Shown in pieces: positions 1-5,661 of a stretch of 6,463 bases of DNA. Every line of letters starts with the position of its first letter. Position 1 is the first letter of the stretch. The notes under the pieces are model-generated. The model saw nothing but the letters and a program-made list of their open reading frames with translations. It had not been told where the DNA came from and did not search any database. The position numbers were made by a program, and so were the translations under genes. This DNA is from an uncultured Planctomycetaceae bacterium (lineage in GTDB: Bacteria > Planctomycetota > Planctomycetia > Pirellulales > Thermoguttaceae): assembly GCA_947307005.1 (NCBI GenBank), contig CAMZHY010000222.1, positions 1 through 6,463 of the forward strand. Direction: 5' to 3'.

Positions 1-155
1 TAATCGATAATTTAAAAAACAACCAAGAAAAAAAAATCATCAACAAAAACATCAAAAAAAATCTCATGAAATTAAGTTTAAATATTTATGGCACGCATGT
101 TTTAGAAAAATTCATTGATGTTTTAGATTATCAATATTTAAAAAACATTTTTTAA
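1..155 (+). CDS. 3' fragment of an AT-rich ORF encoding one PUF/Pumilio-like repeat (foreign or chimeric)
   Basis: Reading from base 3, 50 codons run without a stop to TAA at 153-155; the 5' end lies outside the window. The stretch is about 19% GC by my count, with AAA, AAT, TTA and ATT codons dominating, unlike every other gene here. The C-terminal half contains KLSLNIYGTHVLEKFIDVL. This fits the PUF RNA-binding repeat pattern: a first helix ending 'LxLS', an 'xYG' turn, then a second helix 'x-H-V-x-E/Q-K' whose T and E would sit at the base-contacting positions. PUF proteins are eukaryotic. With this composition the source could be a ciliate, apicomplexan or similar protist, either as a misassembled read or as acquired DNA. 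Only one repeat is visible, so the family call is tentative. A low-complexity Lys/Asn-rich ORF with a chance match is the alternative. Confidence 0.4.
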   Translation, partial: IDNLKNNQEKKIINKNIKKNLMKLSLNIYGTHVLEKFIDVLDYQYLKNIF

Positions 156-208
156 AAGTTCTATAAGCAGAGCGACGAGAACCATTTTTTTCACCGAAGG
201 ATTGAGAG

Positions 209-996
209 ATGAGCGAACGAATTAAAGCGGGCGAGGCTTACGTCGAAGTGACGGTCGAAGGAGCGGGCCGAGCCGAGATTGCGCTTGGTATGATACGGCA
301 AACGGCGGACGCCGTCAACGGATCCGTCAAAAAACTCGCGGCGTCGTTCGCGAGTTTGAACAACTTGTTCGCTTTTGGCTTCCGTCATATTTCCTCCTTT
401 TCCGCCGAGTTCGGCAAGACCGGCGACGTTTTCGACAAGGCGTCGGCGCGTCTTGGAATATCCGCGACGGCGTTGTCCGAGTACGATTACGCGGCGCAGC
501 GATGCGGCGCGACGCTCGGCGACGTTGAAAGCGCCGTCAAGAACATCCAGAAGAAACTCGTCGAGGCGCAAAACGGTTCGGACGGCACTCGCAAAGCGTT
601 CGAGCAGCTGAGGCTGTCGGTTTTCGACCTTGCGGCGCTGTCTCCCGAGCGACAATTTGAAGAGGTCGCGCTCGCGGTCGGTTCGATCGACGATCCGACG
701 CTGAGAGCCGGCGCCGCGCTACGGCTTATGCGCGACGCGGGACAGAAATTGACGCCCCTCTTCAACGAAGGACCGCAGGTCTGCGAAGACTCCGTGAAGA
801 AGCGAAGAGACTCGGCGCGTCTTTTTCAGACTCCGACGCAAAACTCGGCGCGTCTTTTTCAGACTCCGACGCGAAACTCGGAGCGGGCTACGTCGACGCG
901 ATCACGAACTTGAAGGCGAGCTGGCAGGGGCTGAAGAACGCCCGTTCATTTGATGAAGTCAGTATTACAAAACTTTCAAAAAACCTATTGACTTAG
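209..996 (+). pseudogene. Phage tail tape-measure-like protein, frameshifted and truncated
   Basis: The ATG at 209 follows a GAAGG ribosome binding site (196-200, 8-base spacer). The N-terminal 190 codons match tape-measure-like proteins that I know as common in planctomycete genomes: an 'AGEAYVEVTVEGAG' opening, a hydrophobic helical stretch (residues about 40-65), then 'FDKASARLGISATALSEYDYAAQ', and 'LSPERQF' followed by a helix. As it stands, that frame ends at 911-913 in an Arg/Ser/Thr-rich nonsense tail. From about base 778 the homology continues in the -1 frame (GLRRLREEAKRLGASF, later GYVDAITNLKASWQGLKNA) to TAG at 994-996. One base, probably a G in the CAGGT at 776-780, therefore seems to be missing. 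After KNA (about base 942) the similarity stops, whereas family members usually continue for hundreds of residues. It is most likely a decayed prophage or paralogue remnant. A sequencing error could explain the frameshift but not the truncation. Confidence 0.65.
811..876 (+). repeat. Perfectly phased 33-bp tandem duplication
   Basis: Two adjacent 33-base copies (811-843 and 844-876) begin CTCGGCGCGTCTTTTTC and differ at one position (A840 versus G873). A third partial copy (CTCGGAGCG, 877-885) follows. In the downstream frame of the broken gene each copy encodes LGASFSDSDAK, so the duplication adds exactly 11 residues. The near identity suggests a recent slippage or unequal recombination event. 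In the annotated upstream frame it reads as repeated ARLFQTPT, which is an artefact of the frameshift. Confidence 0.9.
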
Positions 997-1017
997 TAGG
1001 AATATATGTTAAAACAT
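984..1017 (+). promoter_or_regulatory. Candidate promoter with Rrf2/CymR-like operator for the thiol operon
   Basis: TTGACT (988-993) matches five of six bases of a sigma-70 -35 box. The best -10 candidate is weak: TAAAAC at 1010-1015 with a 16-base spacer. The -35 box lies inside the imperfect dyad CCTA (984-987), nine bases, TAGG (997-1000), followed by AATAT. From memory this resembles operators of the Rrf2-family cysteine-metabolism repressor CymR, which contain CCTA...TAGGAAT halves. A second dyad, ATGTT-AA-AACAT, follows at 1006-1017. A repressor bound here would cover the -35 box. The downstream genes are sulphur genes, which fits. The assignment rests on motif memory and context, and no regulator gene is visible in the window. 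Confidence 0.5.
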
Positions 1018-1100
1018 CGCCGACGTTGAGGGTTAGTCCCACAGATTGCCAATGGCTTCGACTTGTCGAGCCGCGAACCGCGACGTTGAGATAATGAGGC
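1018..1100 (+). promoter_or_regulatory. Untranslated leader with small hairpins and a 10-bp direct repeat
   Basis: This is the presumed leader between the promoter and the first operon gene. It contains CGACGTTGAG twice, at 1021-1030 and 1081-1090, exactly 60 bases apart. It also holds small potential stems: GGG-TTAGT-CCC (1030-1040), GCCA-A-TGGC, TCGAC-TT-GTCGA and CGCG-AAC-CGCG (1072-1082). A four-codon ORF (ATG 1094 to TAA 1106-1108) overlaps the GTG start of the next gene and could couple translation. None of these matches a riboswitch class I can name. Confidence 0.3.
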
Positions 1101-2288
1101 GTGACTAAGGATATCGAAACCAGATGTTTGCATTTATCGGAGGAACAGGAACGCGAGAACTTTCGTTCGACGTTCGGCTCCGTTAGTTTTCCCATTTTTC
1201 AGACCGCCGCTTACGTGCATCCCGGCGTTCGAGACGATTATGTTCCTGGTCAGGATCATATTAGCCTGAGCGCCGGCTTCAACTATTCCCGAGAATCGAA
1301 CCCAACGCGGTCTCAGCTCGAAAAGATTGTCGCGCAACTTGAAGGGGGCGCGGGAGCCCTTGCGTTTTCGAGCGGAATGGCGGCGATTACGCTTCTTTTT
1401 GAACTCTTTAGTCCCGGCGATCAGGTTGTCGTCGACGTCGACCTTTACGGAGGCAGCGTTCGTTTCTTCGAGGAAATTGCTCGGCGGCATGGGATTGAGT
1501 TCATCCGCGCTGATTTTACCAAGGACGACGTTGAAGCGCTGACGACTACCAAGACGAGGGCGATCTATTTTGAAACGCCGACGAACCCGATGGCTCGCGT
1601 TTCCGACATTGCGAAACTATCGGCGGTCGCGCATCGTCGCGGCGCGCTGTGCATTGTCGACAACACTTACCTGTCGCCGTATTTTCAGAATCCGTTAGCC
1701 CTCGGGGCGGACGTTGTGATTCATAGCGGCACGAAGTTCCTTGCCGGGCATCACGACGTAATCGCCGGTTTTCTTGTCGCGTCTGATCCTGATATTGTCG
1801 AGCGGTTGCGGTTCCTCTGTACGACGACGGGATCCGCGCTCGCGCCCTTCGATTCTTGGCTTGTCCTGCGAGGCGTCAAGACGCTTGCGTTACGCATGGA
1901 ACGATCCCAAGAGAACGCGTTTAAAATCGTCGAATGGCTTCAAGGACAACGACGCGTAAAGTCCGTCTTTTTCCCGGGGCTTCCTGACTCGCTGGGCTAT
2001 GAAATCATGAAGCGTCAGGCGCGCGGGTTTGGTTCGATGGTTTCCTTTGAGGTAGAATCGAAGGAACTCGCAATCTCGACGCTGACCCGCGTCAAGACGA
2101 TTTTCTTCGCCGAAAGCCTCGGTGGAACAGAGACGCTCTTGACTTACCCGATTGCGCAAACCCACGCGTCCGTTTCTGAAGAAGGACTACGCGCCTCTGG
2201 TTTGAACGATCGCGTTCTGCGTCTGTCCGTCGGAATTGAGTCGGTCCGCGATTTAGTCGCCGATCTCGATCAGGCTCTTAACGGCTAA
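1101..2288 (+). CDS. Cys/Met metabolism PLP enzyme, cystathionine gamma-synthase / O-acylhomoserine sulfhydrylase type (MetI-like)
   Basis: This 395-residue fold-type I PLP enzyme has the normal family length. Visible hallmarks are YSRESNPTR (62-70, cofactor-phosphate contacts from the neighbouring subunit), SSGMAA (90-95, phosphate loop), Tyr116 in DLYGG (ring stacking), Asp187 in VDNTY (pyridine nitrogen), Lys212 in SGTKFLAGHHD (Schiff base), and Arg374 in RLSVGIE (substrate carboxylate). The C-terminal ESLGGTETLLTYPIAQTHAS (338 onward) resembles MetI-type synthases more than classical MetC. The likely reaction is gamma-replacement on an O-acylhomoserine with cysteine or sulphide; a gamma- or beta-lyase role cannot be excluded from sequence. 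The GTG start is forced, because the same frame has a TGA at 1095-1097 just upstream, and the N-terminus aligns with the family. The ribosome binding site is poor (GAGG close to the start). It is the first gene of the operon, 30 bases before the C-S lyase, a pairing reminiscent of Bacillus metI-metC. Confidence 0.85.
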   Translation: MTKDIETRCLHLSEEQERENFRSTFGSVSFPIFQTAAYVHPGVRDDYVPGQDHISLSAGFNYSRESNPTRSQLEKIVAQLEGGAGALAFSSGMAAITLLFELFSPGDQVVVDVDLYGGSVRFFEEIARRHGIEFIRADFTKDDVEALTTTKTRAIYFETPTNPMARVSDIAKLSAVAHRRGALCIVDNTYLSPYFQNPLALGADVVIHSGTKFLAGHHDVIAGFLVASDPDIVERLRFLCTTTGSALAPFDSWLVLRGVKTLALRMERSQENAFKIVEWLQGQRRVKSVFFPGLPDSLGYEIMKRQARGFGSMVSFEVESKELAISTLTRVKTIFFAESLGGTETLLTYPIAQTHASVSEEGLRASGLNDRVLRLSVGIESVRDLVADLDQALNG

Positions 2289-2310
2289 CGACCTCTAACG
2301 TCCACACCCA

Positions 2311-2318
2311 AGGAAGGA
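2311..2318 (+). promoter_or_regulatory. Ribosome binding site bearing on the C-S lyase start
   Basis: AGGAAGGA directly abuts the ATG at 2319, which is tight for its AAGGA part. It sits 9 bases before the in-frame ATG at 2328. The spacing therefore favours 2328 (protein beginning MPERNLDF), though AGGA at 2311-2314 could serve 2319. Confidence 0.5.
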
Positions 2319-3527
2319 ATGTCGCTCATGCCGGAACGTAATCTTGACTTTGACTCCTTTGTCGACCGTCGCGGAACCGATTCGTTGAAATTTGATCATG
2401 CGACCCGACGCGGCAAGCCTGAAGGGTTGCTTTCGTTCTGGGTCGCCGATATGGATTTCAAGACGTCGTCCTACGTCCAAGACGCAATTCGAGAGACCGC
2501 GGAACACGGGATATACGGCTATACTGAGCCGAAAGAACGGTATTTTGCAGCAGTCGCCGACTGGATGAAGACTCGCTTCGACTTCGAACCTCGCGAAGAG
2601 TCTCTTGTCGTAACGCCGGGCGTCGTTTTCGCCTTGGCGCAGTGCGTACGCGCCTTTACGGCTCCCGGCGATTCCGTTTTGATCCAGCAGCCCGTCTACT
2701 ATCCCTTTTCCGAAGTCGTTCTCGATAATAATCGACGACTTGTAAGCAGCGATCTTGTTCTTGGCGACGACGGACGTTATCAAATCGATTTCGACGACTT
2801 CGAACGCAAGATCGTCGACTTCAACGTCAAGCTCTTCCTTTTGTGCAGTCCGCACAACCCTGGAGGACGCGTGTGGACCCGCGGCGAACTTGAACGGCTT
2901 GGTTCAATCTGTCTCGCTCACGACGTTTTCGTCGTGAGCGACGAGATTCACAACGACGTCGTCTTTTCAGGGAAACATACGGTTTTTGAGACGATATCTC
3001 CGGAGTTTGCAGCGCGTTGCGCGACGTGCACGTCCGCGAGTAAAACATTCAATATCGCAGGGCTCCAAGTTGCGAATATTTTCGTTTCAGACCGTAATTT
3101 GCGCCTAGCGTTCAAACGCGAGATCGCCGCGTCGGGATACAGCCAGCCGAACGCCGTTGGTCTCGCGGCGACGCGCGCCGCCTATGAGCATGGCGAAGAA
3201 TGGCGCGCTGCGGCGCTTCGGTATCTAGAGCGAAATCTCGACTTTGCGGTCGACTATGTCAATAATGAGATTCCCAACGCGACGACGACCCGAAACGAGG
3301 GGACGTATTTGCTTTGGATCAATTTGCGCAAAACAGGATTGTCTGACGACGAGTTGGAACGCCTTGTCGTCGACGACGCGAGGCTTTGGCTTGACGGCGG
3401 GCGAATGTTCGGTGCCGCCGGACGCGGTTTCCAACGCGTGAACTTTGCGTGTCCGCGTTCGTATCTCGCGCAAGGGTTAGAACGTTTGCGAGACGCGATC
3501 GTCAACGCGAGCGTCTCGCGAAAATGA
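2319..3527 (+). CDS. MalY/PatB-type cystathionine beta-lyase (C-S lyase), PLP-dependent
   Basis: This 402-residue aminotransferase-fold protein (399 if it starts at 2328) belongs to the MalY/PatB group. Seen in the sequence: WVADMDF (41-47, the signature of this subfamily), YGYTEP (66-71), TPGVVFAL (99-106), CSPHNPGGRVW (176-186, Asn180 contacts the cofactor), SDEIHND (207-213, Asp208 pairs with the pyridine nitrogen), SASKTFNIAGL (239-249, Lys242 is the Schiff-base lysine) and NFACPR (375-380, Arg380 binds the substrate carboxylate). Family members cleave cystathionine to homocysteine, pyruvate and ammonia, or degrade cysteine conjugates. Placed 30 bases after a cystathionine-synthase-type gene, it probably completes trans-sulfuration toward homocysteine, acting in the cytosol. 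All key residues are present. Substrate choice among cystathionine, cysteine and S-conjugates is not decidable here. A strong inverted repeat lies inside the gene at 2914-2941. Confidence 0.88.
   Translation: MSLMPERNLDFDSFVDRRGTDSLKFDHATRRGKPEGLLSFWVADMDFKTSSYVQDAIRETAEHGIYGYTEPKERYFAAVADWMKTRFDFEPREESLVVTPGVVFALAQCVRAFTAPGDSVLIQQPVYYPFSEVVLDNNRRLVSSDLVLGDDGRYQIDFDDFERKIVDFNVKLFLLCSPHNPGGRVWTRGELERLGSICLAHDVFVVSDEIHNDVVFSGKHTVFETISPEFAARCATCTSASKTFNIAGLQVANIFVSDRNLRLAFKREIAASGYSQPNAVGLAATRAAYEHGEEWRAAALRYLERNLDFAVDYVNNEIPNATTTRNEGTYLLWINLRKTGLSDDELERLVVDDARLWLDGGRMFGAAGRGFQRVNFACPRSYLAQGLERLRDAIVNASVSRK
2914..2941 (+). repeat. 12-bp perfect inverted repeat with TTTT loop inside the C-S lyase gene
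   Basis: TCGCTCACGACG (2914-2925), TTTT (2926-2929), then the exact reverse complement CGTCGTGAGCGA (2930-2941). It lies wholly within the coding sequence and specifies the LAHDVFVVSD region just before the SDEIHND motif. No T-tract follows on the + strand, so it does not look like a + strand terminator. It could form a stable mRNA stem-loop or a DNA-protein target, or be a product of the Asp/Val/Arg-rich codon usage. Confidence 0.85.
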
Positions 3528-3605
3528 TTTTGGATTTGCAGAGAACGGCGACGTTCCGCTGTTGTTTACAACTAACTCGTTTGCTTTTGAAGGTTCAAGA
3601 CGAGC

Positions 3606-4358
3606 ATGATCAAGAAATTTAACGTATGGTTTACGCCTGGGGGCGAGGAACGCAGAATTCACCTCTACTTGCCCGACAATTATTATCAGACGGACGAACG
3701 CTACGCGACTTTATATTTTTTCGACGGTCACAACCTCTTCTTTGATTCCGACGCGACTTTTGGGACGTGCCTCGGACTTAAAGATTTCCTTGACCGCTGG
3801 CATAAGAAACTCATTGTCGTTGGGATTGAGTGTAGTCATGACGACTATACCCGTGTTCACGAGTATGTGCCTTACGACCTGACGAGTATGCAGTATGGCA
3901 AGATTCACGGACGCGGCGACGCGACGCTCCATTGGCTTGTTCACGAGCTTAAGACGAAGATTGATCGAGAATACAGGACATGCCCTTTCCGAGAGGCGAC
4001 GTCGATCGGCGGTTATAGCATGGGCGGTCTGACCGCCCTCTACGGCGTCTTGAGGTACAATCTTTACATTTCCAAAGCGACGATTATTTCCCCGTCGCTT
4101 ATGATTGCTCGAGAACCTTTCCTTCGCGAACTTGACGAACATTCCTACTCGCCCGACACTCGGATTTTCCTCAGTTGGGGGACGAACGAGTTTGATCCTA
4201 AGATGAATTGGGGCGTCGCGCAGGATATTCTTGCTGTCGAGAAAAAGGCGCAAGAGAAGGGAATGAAAACATATATCCTCTGTCAGCAGGGCGGCGCTCA
4301 TAACGAAGCGAGCTGGCGCGAACAGACGGAAACGTGGATGCGATTCCTCTGGGATTGA
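3606..4358 (+). CDS. Esterase-D-like alpha/beta hydrolase
   Basis: This 250-residue protein has the order of a putative-esterase (esterase D/enterochelin esterase-like) domain. An N-terminal strand region (IHLYLPDNY, 18-26) leads to YFFDGHNLFF (37-46), like the 'DGxNLF' element near the oxyanion hole. The nucleophile elbow is GGYSMGG (135-141) with Ser138. A 'WGTNEFDP' turn (191-198) could supply the acid (Glu195 or Asp197), and GGAHNEASW (229-237) supplies the presumed catalytic His232. There is no signal peptide or membrane segment, so it is probably cytosolic. Substrate is unknown. Relatives include acyl-thiol hydrolases such as S-formylglutathione hydrolase, and the neighbouring glutamate-cysteine ligase makes a thioester or peptide-thiol substrate worth considering. 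It lies 78 bases after the C-S lyase, with a GAAGG 12 bases before the ATG, slightly far. The next gene follows after 35 bases. Confidence 0.75.
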   Translation: MIKKFNVWFTPGGEERRIHLYLPDNYYQTDERYATLYFFDGHNLFFDSDATFGTCLGLKDFLDRWHKKLIVVGIECSHDDYTRVHEYVPYDLTSMQYGKIHGRGDATLHWLVHELKTKIDREYRTCPFREATSIGGYSMGGLTALYGVLRYNLYISKATIISPSLMIAREPFLRELDEHSYSPDTRIFLSWGTNEFDPKMNWGVAQDILAVEKKAQEKGMKTYILCQQGGAHNEASWREQTETWMRFLWD

Positions 4359-4393
4359 TTCCGTTTTAACAAAGCGATGTTAGGAGGCGACGG

Positions 4394-5614
4394 ATGAACG
4401 TAATCTTTATCTCGCCGAATTTTCCAGAACATTTTTATAACTTTTGCGACCGTCTGAAGAGACTCGGCGTCAACGTGTTAGGACTCGGCGATTGTCCTTA
4501 TGATCAACTCGATCGACGCGTCGTCGACTCCCTTACGGAATACCGTTGGCTCCCGTCTCTTGAAGACTACGAAACGGTTTACCGCGCGGCGGCAGACTAT
4601 ATAGCCCGATACGGGCGGATCGATTACGTCGAAAGTCAAAACGAATACTGGCTTGAACTCGAAGCGCGTTTGCGCGACGATTTCAACGTCTCCTCCGGTT
4701 TCCGCGTCGCCGATTTAGCCGACTTCAAATCGAAGTCGAAGATGAAGACGTTTTACGCGTCGGCAGGCGTTAAAACGACGCGGTTTCGTCTCGTCGATCC
4801 TCTGGACATTGAAGTTCTTAAGGCGTTTGTCGCGGAAGTCGGATATCCGATCGTCGTCAAGCCTGATTCCGGCGTCGGCGCTTCAGATACTTGGCGAATC
4901 TCTTCTGAACCTGAACTTGCGGCATTCTGGACCGCCAAGCGCGACGTTCAGTACATTGCGGAGGAGTTTGCGCCGGGCCACGTCGAAACGTTCGACGGAA
5001 TTACGGGCGCGGAGGGGGAAATTCTCTTTGCGACGGGGCAGGTCATGGCTGTCAGCCCTTTGGATATGCTGCGCGGCGCGGGTGAGAACGTCAGTTATAC
5101 GACGGACGTCGTCTCGACGGGGCTTTATCAGATTGGCGAGCGAGTTGTCAAGGCTTTCGACGTAAAGTCTCGGTTTTTCCATTTTGAATTCTTCCGACTC
5201 GACGTCGATCATCCTTATCTTGGTCGGAAAGGGGACGTTCTCGGACTTGAGGTTAATATGAGGGCGCCAGGCGGCTATATTCCCGATAAGATGAATTACG
5301 CGTACGACGTCGACGTCTATCAAATCTGGGCGGAAAGTCTTGTTTATCGCGCAAACAGGTCGTTTCCCAATTATGCGTTCAAGTATTACGTCGCCCACAT
5401 AGGGCGAGGTCCGCAGATTCAATACGCGCATAGTCCAGAAGAGATACGCGAGCGTTTTCGGCGTCGTCTTCTCTATGAGAAGGAGCCGCCAAAGTCGATT
5501 AACGGCACGATGGGAAGCCGCGTGTTCCTTCTTAGGTCGGAATCAATTGACGAACTTAACGGTCAGAGCGAGTTCATTCTGCAACGTTCCGACGGAACGT
5601 CTTGGCGTGTTTGA
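4394..5614 (+). CDS. ATP-grasp carboxylate-amine ligase, substrate unknown
   Basis: This 406-residue ATP-grasp enzyme has an N-terminal pre-ATP-grasp Rossmann-like domain (1 to about 105, starting VIFISPNFPEHFYNFCDRL). The ATP-grasp core includes YPIVVKPDSGVGASDTW (151-167, Lys156 and the glycine-rich loop over ATP phosphates), YIAEEF (187-192, hinge strand), HFEFF (263-267, Glu265) and LEVNMRAPGG (285-294; Glu286, Asn288 and Arg290 as metal and phosphate ligands). The full catalytic set is there, so activity as an ATP-dependent ligase through an acyl-phosphate is likely; the acid and amine are not identifiable. The start has an excellent AGGAGG (4382-4387, 6-base spacer). It is sandwiched between a serine hydrolase and glutamate-cysteine ligase, suggesting it extends or modifies an amino-acid or gamma-glutamyl thiol. 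It is not a recognisable GshB. The last 60 or so residues are a basic, less conserved tail. Confidence 0.8.
   Translation: MNVIFISPNFPEHFYNFCDRLKRLGVNVLGLGDCPYDQLDRRVVDSLTEYRWLPSLEDYETVYRAAADYIARYGRIDYVESQNEYWLELEARLRDDFNVSSGFRVADLADFKSKSKMKTFYASAGVKTTRFRLVDPLDIEVLKAFVAEVGYPIVVKPDSGVGASDTWRISSEPELAAFWTAKRDVQYIAEEFAPGHVETFDGITGAEGEILFATGQVMAVSPLDMLRGAGENVSYTTDVVSTGLYQIGERVVKAFDVKSRFFHFEFFRLDVDHPYLGRKGDVLGLEVNMRAPGGYIPDKMNYAYDVDVYQIWAESLVYRANRSFPNYAFKYYVAHIGRGPQIQYAHSPEEIRERFRRRLLYEKEPPKSINGTMGSRVFLLRSESIDELNGQSEFILQRSDGTSWRV
5584..5600 (+). repeat. 7-bp hairpin at the end of the ATP-grasp gene
   Basis: ACGTTCC (5584-5590), GAC loop, GGAACGT (5594-5600), ending 11 bases before the stop codon. 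No run of T follows immediately; the next T-rich bit (CTTTTA) is about 35 bases downstream. It could be a weak processing or attenuation structure between two operon genes, but it is not a convincing terminator. Confidence 0.4.
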
Positions 5615-5648
5615 CGCTAAATCGCGGGCGAACGTCTTTTATCATAAG

Positions 5649-5654
5649 AGGAGG
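5649..5654 (+). promoter_or_regulatory. Strong ribosome binding site fixing a GTG start
   Basis: AGGAGG with a 7-base spacer to GTG at 5662. No ATG with comparable spacing exists. The protein read from this GTG aligns at its start with glutamate-cysteine ligases, so the site decides the start of the last gene. Confidence 0.8.
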
Positions 5655-5661
5655 CGGCGAA

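Noticed and set aside
770..996. Programmed -1 frameshift producing a longer tape-measure protein.
   Set aside because: There is no slippery heptamer at the switch point, and known frameshifts in tail operons lie in the upstream chaperone genes. The gene is also truncated, so decay is simpler.
1018..1100. Possible SAM-I-type riboswitch, because GAGGG-TTAG-TCCC resembles the start of its second helix and a methionine-type gene follows.
   Set aside because: The conserved GGCAACC-type core and the enclosing helices are not found, and the space is too short and unstructured for the class.
2295..2855. 186-codon open frame on the minus strand.
   Set aside because: It lies opposite the well-supported C-S lyase, has no recognisable domain, and looks like the antisense shadow of GAC/GTC-rich codons.
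3711..4301. 196-codon open frame on the minus strand.
   Set aside because: It is antisense to the esterase, whose catalytic motifs are clear; no ribosome binding site or motif supports it.
4883..5431. 182-codon open frame on the minus strand.
   Set aside because: It is antisense to the ATP-grasp core motifs and shows no family features.
5584..5660. Intrinsic terminator between the ATP-grasp gene and gshA.
   Set aside because: The 7-bp stem ends inside the coding region and no T-tract follows; the next gene has a strong ribosome binding site, so read-through is more likely.
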